From Luteibacter jiangsuensis (GTDB lineage: Bacteria; Pseudomonadota; Gammaproteobacteria; Xanthomonadales; Rhodanobacteraceae), in contig NZ_JAAQQR010000006.1 in assembly GCF_011742555.1 (NCBI RefSeq), forward strand, positions 186,001 through 250,000: a DNA stretch of 64,000 bases, written 5' to 3'. Of the stretch, positions 27,813-35,959 are shown in pieces; position 1 is the first letter of the stretch, and every line of letters starts with the position of its first letter. A program made the translations under genes and the position numbers. The notes under the pieces were generated by a model, which was not told the DNA's origin, searched no databases, and saw only the letters and a list, made by a program, of their open reading frames with translations.

Positions 27813-28159
27813 GCTGTCCACCTCTGTTCGCCGTGGAAGGGATCCGGGCTCGGGACGTCGATACCAACCTCAGCGCCGATCTGCTGCATCATCTCGCAGA
27901 GCGCAGCGAAGTCGCTCGTGTAGAGCACGGCACGTTCGCCCTGCTCGTTCGTGGTGGTCATGCGCCGCGGCCGGCTACGCGTAGCCCCGAGGATGTCAAC
28001 GACTTCCCAGCCGAAGAAGCCACCGCAGAATTCGTGGCGCAGCTCTTCTTCGGTGTAACTGGTGGCTTCCGTGAGCTTCGGGTAGGCAACGCCGAAGAGT
28101 GCTGCGTTCTGGGGATTGATTCGCTCCTTCCCCGCTTCCTTGATCTCGATACGCCACAA
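27809..28159 (-). CDS. Hypothetical protein of the phage-like operon
   Basis: A 116-residue acidic protein starts with TTG at 28159 and reads LWRIEIKEAGKERINPQNAA...FHGEQRWTA. It is unrecognised and has no membrane segment. It follows the upstream gene in the same frame, separated from it only by TGA CAA GGG. TTG is the first possible start after that stop. Downstream it is coupled by ATGA to the truncated DUF1364-like gene. A long plus-strand frame over this region is composed like a shadow and is rejected. Confidence 0.6.
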   Translation of the reverse strand: MWRIEIKEAGKERINPQNAALFGVAYPKLTEATSYTEEELRHEFCGGFFGWEVVDILGATRSRPRRMTTTNEQGERAVLYTSDFAALCEMMQQIGAEVGIDVPSPDPFHGEQRWTA

Positions 28160-28165
28160 CCCTTG

Positions 28166-28810
28166 TCACATGCCGCGATCGACGATCGAAATACCGCCAT
28201 GCGCCCTCAGAACGGAGGCTGCTTCCGCCACAGCTTTTCCAGCGATTTCAAGTTCGCGGACACTGGTGCGTCCAAGAGACACGACGTCGTTCTGGATGCT
28301 GTCATCGTCAGCTCGCATACCACGCCATCGGCGGATGATCGCGAAACGCCGATCAATCGCGCGCATCGCAGATATCGCATGCGCGATCTTCGACGCATCG
28401 TCCTCGGAGAATGCATCAGCGGCCGCTGCGAGCCCGTCAAGCGCCAGGAGCGACTGCTGGGTAGCCTGGGACGCGACCAGTTCAATCGCGGAGTCTTCGC
28501 TTCTCTCGACGGCCTGAGCGATCTTTCCTGCCATTCCCACTGTGACGGTGATGAGCCTCTCCGCGTCATCGTAGAAGAGGCGGGCCGCCACCGCCCTCCT
28601 CGTCGATCGGCGGCGTGCCTCCTGCACTTCCGGCAGAAAGAGGGCCACCCCGACGGCCAAAAGGGTCGCGAGGGCACTGAGCCACGTGGGTATGTCACCC
28701 CACTTCTCACTCGATCCCCAGCTCGGCTGCGGCGGGTAAAGGATGAACGCGAAAAGAATCACGCCCGAAACGCAGCCACCAAGCCACGACCATACGGACC
28801 GCATCCCCAT
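28166..28810 (-). CDS. Hypothetical membrane-anchored protein
   Basis: The 214-residue product, from the ATG at 28810, begins MGMRSVWSWLGGCVSGVILF. It has a membrane segment at about 10-24 and a second at about 40-56 (WLSALATLLAVGVALFLPEV), then a long helical cytoplasmic part to DRGM. The layout resembles small phage or host two-helix anchor proteins with a coiled soluble part. I chose this ATG because GGGGAA lies 8 bases upstream; other ATG/TTG starts are within 24 bp either side. First gene of a three-gene minus-strand set. Confidence 0.6.
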   Translation of the reverse strand: MGMRSVWSWLGGCVSGVILFAFILYPPQPSWGSSEKWGDIPTWLSALATLLAVGVALFLPEVQEARRRSTRRAVAARLFYDDAERLITVTVGMAGKIAQAVERSEDSAIELVASQATQQSLLALDGLAAAADAFSEDDASKIAHAISAMRAIDRRFAIIRRWRGMRADDDSIQNDVVSLGRTSVRELEIAGKAVAEAASVLRAHGGISIVDRGM

Positions 28811-28850
28811 GCGTGAATTCCCCATCCTTTTCAATGCGCCGATGGTGCCC
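28809..28850 (+). pseudogene. N-terminal fragment of a phage protein, first copy
   Basis: The plus-strand frame MREFPILFNAPMVPQHYTSG matches the start of the gene remnant at 29074 (MRELPIRFSAPMVRAILEGR) for 13 residues and then diverges. The rest of that frame (to 29030) is the shadow of the minus-strand gene. It is probably a deletion or duplication scar. Confidence 0.45.
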
Positions 28851-28868
28851 CAGCATTACACGTCCGGT

Positions 28869-29075
28869 CTACGGCTCTCGGTTCTGCCGGGTGCGCACAC
28901 GATACAGCGCGGCATGTCTCCCCCGCTGATGACGAGTCCGCCAACGGTCAACCAGCCAACCAGCCCCGGCCAGGAGAAGCAGGGCGACCATCACGATACC
29001 GAAGACCAGGTTCAACTTCTGGCCCAATAGGTAGCTGGCGTAGTTGAATGGTCGGAGCAGAAGTGCCATCGCCAT
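28869..29075 (-). CDS. Small single-span membrane protein
   Basis: A 68-residue product from the ATG at 29075 (MAMALLLRPFNYASYLLGQK) has one strong membrane helix (LVFGIVMVALLLLAGAGWLV) followed by a basic tail (DRWRTRHQRGRHAALYRVRT). No family recognised. The start codon overlaps, on the opposite strand, the start of the phage gene remnant through the shared bases CATG. Size and position in a phage remnant would fit a small phage membrane protein, which is speculation. Confidence 0.5.
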   Translation of the reverse strand: MAMALLLRPFNYASYLLGQKLNLVFGIVMVALLLLAGAGWLVDRWRTRHQRGRHAALYRVRTRQNREP

Positions 29076-29565
29076 GCGTGAGCTACCGATTCGATTCTCG
29101 GCGCCGATGGTGCGCGCCATCCTCGAAGGCCGCAAGACTGCGACGCGGCGGGTGATGAGCCGTATCGCTAGCCTCGCCCGGTGACCGAGTTCGGACATTC
29201 GGACACTTCAGGCTACGACTGGCACTGCCGCGACCGCCGCGCGCTATGGAACTACCCTGCGGGACGCGGACTGCTGGCGAGGTGCCCGCACGGCGAAGTC
29301 GGCGATCGGCTTTGGGTGCGAGAGAGGCGGGCCGAGGGAGACGACAGGACGGTGTTCTACCGGTCGACCGAGACCTGTAGGCCGTTCGGCGGAACACCGG
29401 GGTTGCCCATGCGCGAACCCGTCACCGAATGGCACCCCAGCATCCACATGCCGAGGTGGGCCGCCCGCATATGGCTCGAAGTGACCACCGTGCGCGTCGA
29501 GCGGTTGCAGGATATCAACGAGGAACAACCGCACGCCGAGGCCGCGCGCGACGCGCTGACCGCTG
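29074..29565 (+). pseudogene. Frameshifted phage protein remnant (GRKTxTRR / GDRLWVRE family)
   Basis: The first frame reads MRELPIRFSAPMVRAILEGR KTATRRVM and stops at TGA 29182-29184. The next frame, open from GTG 29181, continues with GEVGDRLWVRERR and WHPSIHMPRWAARIWLEVTT then VRVERLQDINEE. These blocks occur in that order in a common family of phage-encoded proteins of unknown function. So a one-base shift near 29180 splits what was one gene. After about 29565 similarity ends abruptly, where the frame meets a fragment of a different gene. Confidence 0.6.
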
Positions 29566-29568
29566 TGA

Positions 29569-29751
29569 AGGGTTCCAGCCTTTGCAGATACTCCCCGAGT
29601 GAAGGAGACGTGGCGGAAGCTGGTGGCCGAGCTATCGACCGTGGCCGACACGGTAAGGGCGCGAAAGGCCCTGCGCGAGCTGACCGGCAAGGCTGTTCAC
29701 GTCACAAAAGAAAACGGCGCGATCTACGTGAGATCGCGCCGTTCAATTTGA
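29569..29751 (+). pseudogene. 3' stub of a probable large serine recombinase
   Basis: An open stub without a start codon reads VPAFADTPRVKETWRKLVAE, then LSTVADTVRARKALRELTGK and AVHVTKENGAIYVRSRRSI, ending in TGA 29749-29751. The WRKLVxxL...ARKALRELTG pattern resembles the C-terminal coil of phage-type serine recombinases; assignment is by resemblance only. Its last 17 codons lie inside the right attachment repeat, so the stop comes from DNA that is also the tRNA-fMet terminator. The catalytic part is missing, which explains why the island looks immobile. Confidence 0.45.
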
Positions 29752-29754
29752 AAC

Positions 29755-29766
<12 letters not shown>
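29700..29766. repeat. Right attachment-site repeat at tRNA-fMet
   Basis: Direct copy of 25836-25902 (65 of 67 bases). It includes 12 bases of the tRNA gene's 3' end (29755-29766), including the encoded CCA, and the tRNA terminator. The tRNA itself is intact on this side. Confidence 0.85.
29706..29741 (-). terminator. Terminator of tRNA-fMet
   Basis: CGGCGCGATCT and AGATCGCGCCG form an 11-bp stem with a 5-base loop, followed on the minus strand by TTTTCTTTT. It is 13 bp past the tRNA 3' end. An identical structure occurs in the left repeat, with no tRNA in front. Confidence 0.85.
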
Positions 29767-29831
<65 letters not shown>

Positions 29832-29894
29832 TCAGAGTCAGCAAGTATATGGAGGTGGCCGGATTCTTGCAAGTAGTTTTCTTACGTGCGTGTG

Positions 29895-29936
29895 AAAAAA
29901 AGCGTTTCACTCGCCGCCATAGCGGCAGGTGAAGCC
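29895..29936 (-). terminator. Hairpin with seven-T run upstream of tRNA-fMet
   Basis: On the minus strand TTCACCTGCCGC TATG GCGGCGAGTGAA is followed by ACGC and seven T. It could stop read-through from the nuo direction before the tRNA gene. Confidence 0.6.
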
Positions 29937-29978
29937 TCGCGATAATGCCGGCCTGCCGTTGCCCATGACAACGGCCGT

Positions 29979-30054
29979 CTGTGGAGCCTTCAGCGGCGAT
30001 GGGTCGCAAGCGTGCCCGCTGGCGCGGGATCGCCGGCATAGCCGGCTCCCACAG
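29979..30054. repeat. Inverted REP pair (family C)
   Basis: The left arm starts CTGTGGAGCC and contains TTCAGCGGCGATGGG. The right arm ends GCCGGCTCCCACAG. The right half (30014-30054) is the sequence that also occurs inside truB at 10604-10644. The left arm resembles the perfect inverted pair at 55462-55543. Confidence 0.75.
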
Positions 30055-30361
30055 AAACACCACGCCGCCGCCCCGGCGTCCGTTGCCGGTAGCCGTCGCC
30101 CTCGCCGCGATGTCTGGAGTCGAGGGCGTGCGGGCGGAAAAGGCCCGCAGGGGGCGGGCCAGGACGGCCCGCCGTTTCCGCCGAGGCAGGATGCCGAGTC
30201 GGAAACCCCCGCCCGGACGCCCGGGTCCGCCGCGGCGCCAGCCATAAGACACTGAGCCGCGCAGCGGCTCTCCTTTCGCAAGGAACGACGTAAGTCTTCG
30301 CGGCGAGGGCGACGGCTGCCGGCTTCCCGACCACGTACGAGCGCCGATGCGAGGCCGAACA

Positions 30362-30386
30362 GGCGAGCCCACCCTGCGAAGCGAAC
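30362..30386. repeat. Partial copy of repeat family A
   Basis: GGCGAGCCCACCCTGCGAAG and the following GCGAAC... match the right arm of the element at 7754-7819 with one substitution and one missing base. The left arm is absent or degenerate. Confidence 0.55.
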
Positions 30387-30522
30387 ACGCGACACAACTG
30401 CGGCGGCGAAGCCGCATAAGACATGAACTCGCGTCAGCGAGTTATCCGATACCGTAGGCGGCGCTATGAAGCGCAGGACGACTGGGGCGCTGGGCCCCGG
30501 CGTGCGACGGGGCGACGGGCAC

Positions 30523-30551
30523 AAAAAAGGGCGCCGGAATGACCGGCGCCC
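30523..30551 (-). terminator. Terminator of the nuo operon
   Basis: GGGCGCCGG TCATT CCGGCGCCC is a perfect 9-bp stem followed on the minus strand by six T, 26 bp past the nuoN stop. It is the natural end of the 14-gene transcript. Confidence 0.92.
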
Positions 30552-30576
30552 TCTTCGCTTCGTGTTTTCCGCGGGA

Positions 30577-32037
30577 TCAGCCCGCGAATGCCCTCTGGCA
30601 CCAGGCCAGCAACGGGGCCCAGGTGAAGCCGAGCACCAGCAGCGCGAGCGCGTTGATCGACAGCACCCAACGGGCCGGCGCATCGGAACGCGCCTGAACG
30701 TCCTTGCCTTCCACCGGCGTGTCGAAGTACATCACCTTCACCACGCGCAGGTAGTAGTAGAGGCCGATGATGGCGAACACCGCGCCGACGATGGCCAGCC
30801 ACAGCATGCCCGCGTCGATGGCGGCCTTCAGCACCAGCAGCTTGCCGAAGAAGCCGAACAGCGGCGGTACGCCGGCCAGCGAGAACATCACCAGCAGCAT
30901 CAGGAAGGCGAACCACGGCGACCGCTGGTTCAGGCCGCGCAGGTCGTCGATCTCCTCGCACTCGAAGCCCGAGCGGGACAGCACCAGGATCATGCCGAAG
31001 GCCGCGGCACTGGTGAGCGCGTAGCTCACCGCGTAGAACATCGAGGCCGAATAGCCTTCCGGCCCGGCATTCACGAGGCCCACCAGCAGATAGCCCATGT
31101 GCGAGATGGTCGAATAGGCCAGCAGACGCTTGAGGTTCGACTGCACGATGGCGACGAGGTTACCGATGGCGAGCGAGAGTACCGCCAGCACGGCCAGCAT
31201 CATCTGCCACTGCGGGGCCAGGCCCGTCGCACCGCCGGCGATGTCGCCCATGCCGGTGGACAGCAGGCGATAGGCCATGCCGAAGGCCGCCAGCTTCTGC
31301 GCCGAACCGATGAACACGGTGACGGCGGTCGGCGAGCCCTGGTAGACGTCCGGAATCCACATGTGGAACGGCGCGGCACCCAGCTTGAAGCCAATGCCCA
31401 CGATCATGAAGACGAGGCCGAACAGCAGCAGCGTCTTCCACTCCGTGCCGACGATGGCGGCATGGATCGTGTGCAGGTCGAGGCTGTGCGTGGCGCCGTA
31501 GACCATCGACATGCCATACAGCAGCATGCCCGAGGCCAGCGCGCCCAGCACGAAGTACTTGATCGCGGCTTCCGACGACAGCTGCGAATCGCGGTTCAGC
31601 GCGACCAGCGCATACGACGACAGCGTGAGCAGTTCGAGGCCCAGGTACACCGTGACCAGGCTGCCGGCGGCTACCAGGAACATGATGCCCACGGTGGCGA
31701 AGATCGACAGCGTGTAGAACTCGCCGAACGGGATCGCCCTCTCCTTCAGGTAAGGACGCGCGTAGACGAAGATCACCGCCATGATCAGCAGCGAGAACAG
31801 CTTCAGCACTTCGGACACGCCGTCACGCACGAACATGCCGCTGAAGGCCGTGACCGGCGTGGCGGGCTGCCCGTCGACGACGAGGTAGGCACCGACCAGC
31901 AGCACCACGATGGAAAGCCAATGGACGATGCCCTTCTGGGCCGGCTTCAGGTACGCATCCAGAAGGAGCAGCACGCAAGCCGCCACCACGAGGTATGCCT
32001 CGGGGAGCAGGATCAGGATGTCGTTGATACTCGGCAT
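30577..32037 (-). CDS. nuoN: NADH-quinone oxidoreductase subunit N
   Basis: NuoN is one of the three antiporter-like membrane subunits of complex I that drive proton pumping. The 486-residue protein, started at MPSINDILILLPEAYLVVAA, has about 14 membrane helices. The charged residues include the helix 5 glutamate in VYLGLELLTLSSYALVAL and lysines such as in KYFVLGALASGMLLYGMSM. The frame extends 21 codons upstream but that overlaps nuoM's end and lacks similarity. It is the last gene of the operon, 13 bp after nuoM. Confidence 0.97.
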   Translation of the reverse strand: MPSINDILILLPEAYLVVAACVLLLLDAYLKPAQKGIVHWLSIVVLLVGAYLVVDGQPATPVTAFSGMFVRDGVSEVLKLFSLLIMAVIFVYARPYLKERAIPFGEFYTLSIFATVGIMFLVAAGSLVTVYLGLELLTLSSYALVALNRDSQLSSEAAIKYFVLGALASGMLLYGMSMVYGATHSLDLHTIHAAIVGTEWKTLLLFGLVFMIVGIGFKLGAAPFHMWIPDVYQGSPTAVTVFIGSAQKLAAFGMAYRLLSTGMGDIAGGATGLAPQWQMMLAVLAVLSLAIGNLVAIVQSNLKRLLAYSTISHMGYLLVGLVNAGPEGYSASMFYAVSYALTSAAAFGMILVLSRSGFECEEIDDLRGLNQRSPWFAFLMLLVMFSLAGVPPLFGFFGKLLVLKAAIDAGMLWLAIVGAVFAIIGLYYYLRVVKVMYFDTPVEGKDVQARSDAPARWVLSINALALLVLGFTWAPLLAWCQRAFAG

Positions 32038-32050
32038 GGATAGTTCCCGC

Positions 32051-33562
32051 TCAGACTTTGGTGATGGCCAGCTGCTCGACGATACGAGCGACCGACGCAT
32101 CCATCAGGTGGACCAGCGGCTCGGGCCAGATGCCGAGAACCAGCACGCCGGCCGCGAAGGCGCTAAGCACGAAGATCTCGCGACCGTTGACGTCCTTCAG
32201 TTCCGCCACGTGCTTGTTCTTGATGTCGCCCCAGAGCACGCGCTTCACCATCCACAGCGTGTAGGCGGCACCGATGATCAGCGTGAAGGCGCCGAACAGG
32301 GCGATCCAGGGGTTGGCGCTGAACGAGGCCAGGATGACCATGAACTCGCCCACGAAACCGCTGGTACCCGGCAGACCGCTGTTGGCCATGGCGAACAGCA
32401 CATAGAACGGCGCGAAGATCGGCATGACGTTGATGACGCCGCCGTAGTCCTTGATCTGGCGTGTGTGCATGCGGTCGTAGAGCACGCCGATGCAGGTAAA
32501 CATCGCGCCGGAGATGAAGCCGTGCGAGATCATCTGCACCATGGCGCCCTGCATACCCAGGCGGGCGGCATCCGGGTTATTGCTGTCGCGAACGAGCAGG
32601 AAGGCGATGAAGATGCCCAGCGTCACGAAGCCCATGTGGGCGATCGACGAATAGGCCACCAGCTTCTTCATGTCCTGCTGCACCAGCGCGATGTAGCCGA
32701 TGTAGCAGACCGCGATGAGGCTGAGCACGATGACCAGCCAGGCGAACTCATGCGAGGCGTCCGGCGTGATCGGCAGGCTGAAGCGCAGGAAGCCGTAGCC
32801 ACCGATCTTCAGCATCACCGCCGCCAGCACCACCGAACCGCCGGTGGGCGCTTCCACGTGGGCGTCGGGCAGCCAGGTGTGCACCGGCACCATCGGCACC
32901 TTGATGGCGAAACCCAGCAGGAAGGCGAAGAACAGCCAGGCCTGCTCGGTCAGCGTCAGGTGCACGTTGGCCATGTCGGCGATGGCGAAGCTGCCGCCGG
33001 TCTTGTGATACAGGTAGATCAGGCCGACCAGCATGAAGATCGAGCCGAAGAACGTGTAGATGAAGAACTTCAGCGTGGCGTACACACGGCGCGGACCGCC
33101 CCAGATACCGATGAGGATGAACATCGGGATCAGCATGGCCTCGAAGAACACGTAGAACAGCAACGCGTCCGTGGCGCAGAACACGCCGATCATCAGGCCT
33201 TCCAGCACGAGCATCGCGGCCATGTACTGGTGCGGCTTGTTCTGGATGATTTCCCACGCGCCCACGATCACAAGGATCTGGACGAAGGTCGTGAGGATGA
33301 TCAGGGCCACCGAGATACCGTCGACGGCCAGCGAGTAGTTGATGCCGAGCGACGGGATCCAGCTGAGCGATTCGCCGAGCTGGAGCGTGCCGGTGGCGGC
33401 ATCGTAGGCAGGCAGGAGGGCAAGGCTGGCCGCGAAGGTGGCAACCGCCACCAGCAGCGAGATCCATCGGGCGAGGCCGGGCCGGCCGGCGCCGGCGAGC
33501 AGCACCGGAATGGCGCCGACGACCGGGAGCCAGATCAGCAGGCTGAGCAAGTGATTCGACAT
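32051..33562 (-). CDS. nuoM: NADH-quinone oxidoreductase subunit M
   Basis: Second antiporter-like subunit, 503 residues with about 14 membrane helices. The conserved helix 5 glutamate lies in LFYVFFEAMLIPMFILIGIW and the pumping lysine in KKLVAYSSIAHMGFVTLGIF. The HTWLPDAHVEAPTGGSVVLA loop is characteristic of NuoM/NuoL. It sits 14 bp downstream of nuoL. Confidence 0.97.
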   Translation of the reverse strand: MSNHLLSLLIWLPVVGAIPVLLAGAGRPGLARWISLLVAVATFAASLALLPAYDAATGTLQLGESLSWIPSLGINYSLAVDGISVALIILTTFVQILVIVGAWEIIQNKPHQYMAAMLVLEGLMIGVFCATDALLFYVFFEAMLIPMFILIGIWGGPRRVYATLKFFIYTFFGSIFMLVGLIYLYHKTGGSFAIADMANVHLTLTEQAWLFFAFLLGFAIKVPMVPVHTWLPDAHVEAPTGGSVVLAAVMLKIGGYGFLRFSLPITPDASHEFAWLVIVLSLIAVCYIGYIALVQQDMKKLVAYSSIAHMGFVTLGIFIAFLLVRDSNNPDAARLGMQGAMVQMISHGFISGAMFTCIGVLYDRMHTRQIKDYGGVINVMPIFAPFYVLFAMANSGLPGTSGFVGEFMVILASFSANPWIALFGAFTLIIGAAYTLWMVKRVLWGDIKNKHVAELKDVNGREIFVLSAFAAGVLVLGIWPEPLVHLMDASVARIVEQLAITKV

Positions 33563-33576
33563 AGAGCTCGTTTCCC

Positions 33577-35649
33577 TTATTGCCCGATCAGCCAGTACCC
33601 GCCGAGGAGCAGGATCAGACCGAGGATCATGGCGAACGCGTAGTGGAAGAGGAATCCGGATTGCAGGCGGCGGGCGCCGCCGGCGATGCGCTGCACGAGG
33701 CTGGCCGAGCCGTTGACGATGGCGCCGTCGATGATGGCGGCGTCGCCCACCTTCGACAGGCCTTCACCCAGCTTCACGCCACCCTTGGCGAACACCGCAA
33801 AGTAGAGTTCGTCGATCCAGTACTTGTGGTTGAGCACTTCGTAGACGGGCTTGAGCGCGCTCTTCGCCTTGTCGGCCACGGACGGATTGAACAGGTACAC
33901 GTAGGTCGCCACGGCGAAGCCCGCGAAGGCCAGCCAGAACGGCGCGGCGGTGAAGCCGTGCAGGCCCATGGCCAGGGCGCCGTGGAACTCGTGCGCCAGC
34001 TCGCCCAGGACGTTGTTGGCCTCGTTCACATGGATCGCCTTGCCGAACCAGTCGCCGAAGAGCATCGGGCCGACGGTGAGGAAACCGATGGCGATCGACG
34101 GGATGGCGAGCAGCACCAGCGGTACCGTCACCACCCACGGCGACTCGTGCGGCGCGTGCTCGAGCACGCCCGGCGTGTGGTGTGCGTCTTCCTTGTGCGT
34201 GTCGGCGTGGTCTTCGTCGTGCGGCTGGTCGTGCTTGGCATGGGCCGCGTGCGCGTGACCGTGACCGTGCGCCACGGTGAAGCGTTCCTTGCCGTGGAAG
34301 GTCATGTAGAGCAGGCGGAAGCTGTACAGCGAGGTGACGAACACGCCCGCGAGCACGCAGAAGTACGCATAGCCGGCGCCCCAGCGATGCGACTCGCCCA
34401 CGGCCTCGATGATGGCGTCCTTCGAATAGAAGCCTGCGAAGAACGGCGTGCCGGCGAGTGCCAGCGAACCGATCCACATCGTGATCCAGGTCACCGGCAT
34501 GTACTTGCGCAGGCCACCCATGTAACGCATGTCCTGTTCGTGGTGCATGCCGATGATGACCGAGCCCGCACCGAGGAAGAGCAGCGCCTTGAAGAAGGCG
34601 TGGGTCATCAGGTGGAACACGGCGCCGTTATAGGCGGAGACGCCCAGCGCCACGGTCATGTAGCCGAGCTGCGACAGCGTGGAATACGCGATCACTCGCT
34701 TGATGTCGTTCTGCACGATGCCGATCAGGCCCGTGAACAGCGCCGTGGTGGAACCGATCACGAGGATGAACGAGAGCGCGGCGTCGGTCAGCTCGAACAG
34801 CGGCGACATGCGGGCGACCATGAAGATGCCCGCGGTCACCATGGTGGCCGCGTGGATCAGCGCCGAGATGGGCGTCGGGCCTTCCATCGAATCCGGCAGC
34901 CACACGTGCAACGGCACCTGCGCCGACTTGCCCATGGCGCCGATGAACAGCAGCACGCCGATCACCGTGGCCGCATCCCACGCGTGGTTCTGCGTGATCT
35001 GCAAAGTCTTGCCGACCAGTTCCGGCGCATGGTTGAACGCGGTCTGGTAGTCCAGCGTGCCCAGGAAGTACAGGATCGCCGAAATGCCGAGCAGGAAGCC
35101 GAAGTCGCCCACGCGGTTGACCAGGAAGGCCTTGAGGTTGGCGAAGATGGCCGTCGGGCGCTTGTACCAGAAACCGATCAGCAGGTACGACACGAGGCCC
35201 ACCGCTTCCCAGCCGAAGAACAGCTGCATGAAGTTGTTGCTCATGACGAGCATCAACATCGAGAAGGTGAACAGCGAGATGTAGCTGAAGAACCGCTGGT
35301 AACCCGGGTCGTCCGCCATGTAGCCGATGGTGTACAGGTGCACCAGCAGCGACACGAAGGTGACCACCACCATCATCATGGCGGTGAGGCGGTCGACCAT
35401 GAAGCCCACGGAGGCGTGGAAGCGGCCGATCTCGAACCAGGTGTAGACGTCCTGGTTGAAGTTCTGCGCACCGCCCCAGACGAGCTGGTAGAGCACATAG
35501 AACGACAGGCCACAGGCGATCGCCACGCCGAGGATGGTCGCGGTGTGCGCCCCTGCCCGGCCGATCACCTTGCCGAACAGGCCGGCCAGGATCGAGCCCA
35601 CCAGCGGCGCCAGAGCGATCGTCAGCAGGATTGAAAGCGAGAGACTCAT
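33577..35649 (-). CDS. nuoL: NADH-quinone oxidoreductase subunit L with histidine-rich loop
   Basis: NuoL is the distal antiporter-like subunit and bears the long lateral helix running along the membrane arm. The 690-residue protein has the conserved VGLVSYLLIGFWY and KSAQVPLHVWLPDSMEGPTP blocks, and ends with the anchor helix FHYAFAMILGLILLLGG. Residues 461-501 form a loop with 13 histidines in 41 positions (HGHGHAHAAHAKHDQPH and onward), coded at 34147-34269. E. coli NuoL, as I recall it, lacks such a loop. It follows nuoK by 4 bp. Confidence 0.97.
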   Translation of the reverse strand: MSLSLSILLTIALAPLVGSILAGLFGKVIGRAGAHTATILGVAIACGLSFYVLYQLVWGGAQNFNQDVYTWFEIGRFHASVGFMVDRLTAMMMVVVTFVSLLVHLYTIGYMADDPGYQRFFSYISLFTFSMLMLVMSNNFMQLFFGWEAVGLVSYLLIGFWYKRPTAIFANLKAFLVNRVGDFGFLLGISAILYFLGTLDYQTAFNHAPELVGKTLQITQNHAWDAATVIGVLLFIGAMGKSAQVPLHVWLPDSMEGPTPISALIHAATMVTAGIFMVARMSPLFELTDAALSFILVIGSTTALFTGLIGIVQNDIKRVIAYSTLSQLGYMTVALGVSAYNGAVFHLMTHAFFKALLFLGAGSVIIGMHHEQDMRYMGGLRKYMPVTWITMWIGSLALAGTPFFAGFYSKDAIIEAVGESHRWGAGYAYFCVLAGVFVTSLYSFRLLYMTFHGKERFTVAHGHGHAHAAHAKHDQPHDEDHADTHKEDAHHTPGVLEHAPHESPWVVTVPLVLLAIPSIAIGFLTVGPMLFGDWFGKAIHVNEANNVLGELAHEFHGALAMGLHGFTAAPFWLAFAGFAVATYVYLFNPSVADKAKSALKPVYEVLNHKYWIDELYFAVFAKGGVKLGEGLSKVGDAAIIDGAIVNGSASLVQRIAGGARRLQSGFLFHYAFAMILGLILLLGGYWLIGQ

Positions 35650-35653
35650 CGGA

Positions 35654-35959
35654 TCAACCCTTCATGCTGTCGATTTCGGCGACGTTGATCGTGCTGCGGT
35701 TACGGAACAGCAGGACCAGGATCGCCAGGCCGATGGCGGATTCCGCCGCGGCCACGGTGAGGATGAAGAACACGAACACCTGGCCGCCCACGTCGCCGAA
35801 GAAGCGCGAGAAGGCCACGAAGTTGGTGTTCACCGCGAGGAGCATCAGCTCGATCGCCATGAGCAGCACGATCACGTTCTTGCGGTTGATGAACAGGCCG
35901 GCGACGGCGATGCAGAACAGGATCGCGCCGAGCACGATGTAATGGGAAAGCGTGATCAC
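35654..35959 (-). CDS. nuoK: NADH-quinone oxidoreductase subunit K
   Basis: NuoK has three membrane helices with two conserved glutamates of the proton path, here in [16 protein letters not shown] and in [20 protein letters not shown]. The protein is 101 residues from the GTG at 35959 ([17 protein letters not shown]), the usual size. GTG is chosen because it overlaps the nuoJ stop as GTGA and matches family length. The larger open frame upstream is nuoJ's shadow. Confidence 0.96.
   Translation of the reverse strand: MITLSHYIVLGAILFCIAVAGLFINRKNVIVLLMAIELMLLAVNTNFVAFSRFFGDVGGQVFVFFILTVAAAESAIGLAILVLLFRNRSTINVAEIDSMKG

Larger units (their letters stand above)
29832..30522. other. Gene-free stretch between nuoN and tRNA-fMet, rich in repeats
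   Basis: No gene is supported in these 691 bp. It holds a hairpin with a T run (29895-29936), an inverted REP pair (29979-30054), and a partial family A repeat (30362-30386). The remaining frames are arginine- and proline-rich shadows of GC-rich DNA. A short-lived promoter for the tRNA must lie close to 29832-29900 but no clear -35/-10 pair is seen. Confidence 0.5.

Noticed and set aside
28166-28168. Selenocysteine at TGA between the two island genes
   Set aside because: No SECIS-like hairpin follows and neither product is related to selenoproteins.
27677-28816. 379-codon plus-strand frame in the island
   Set aside because: It covers two plausible minus-strand genes with an ATGA-coupled start downstream. 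Its product is histidine- and arginine-rich with no known similarity.
30577-32100. nuoN start 21 codons further upstream
   Set aside because: The extension MRRSLVSSSSWPSPKSEREL overlaps the nuoM end and is not membrane-like; MPSINDILIL matches the family start.
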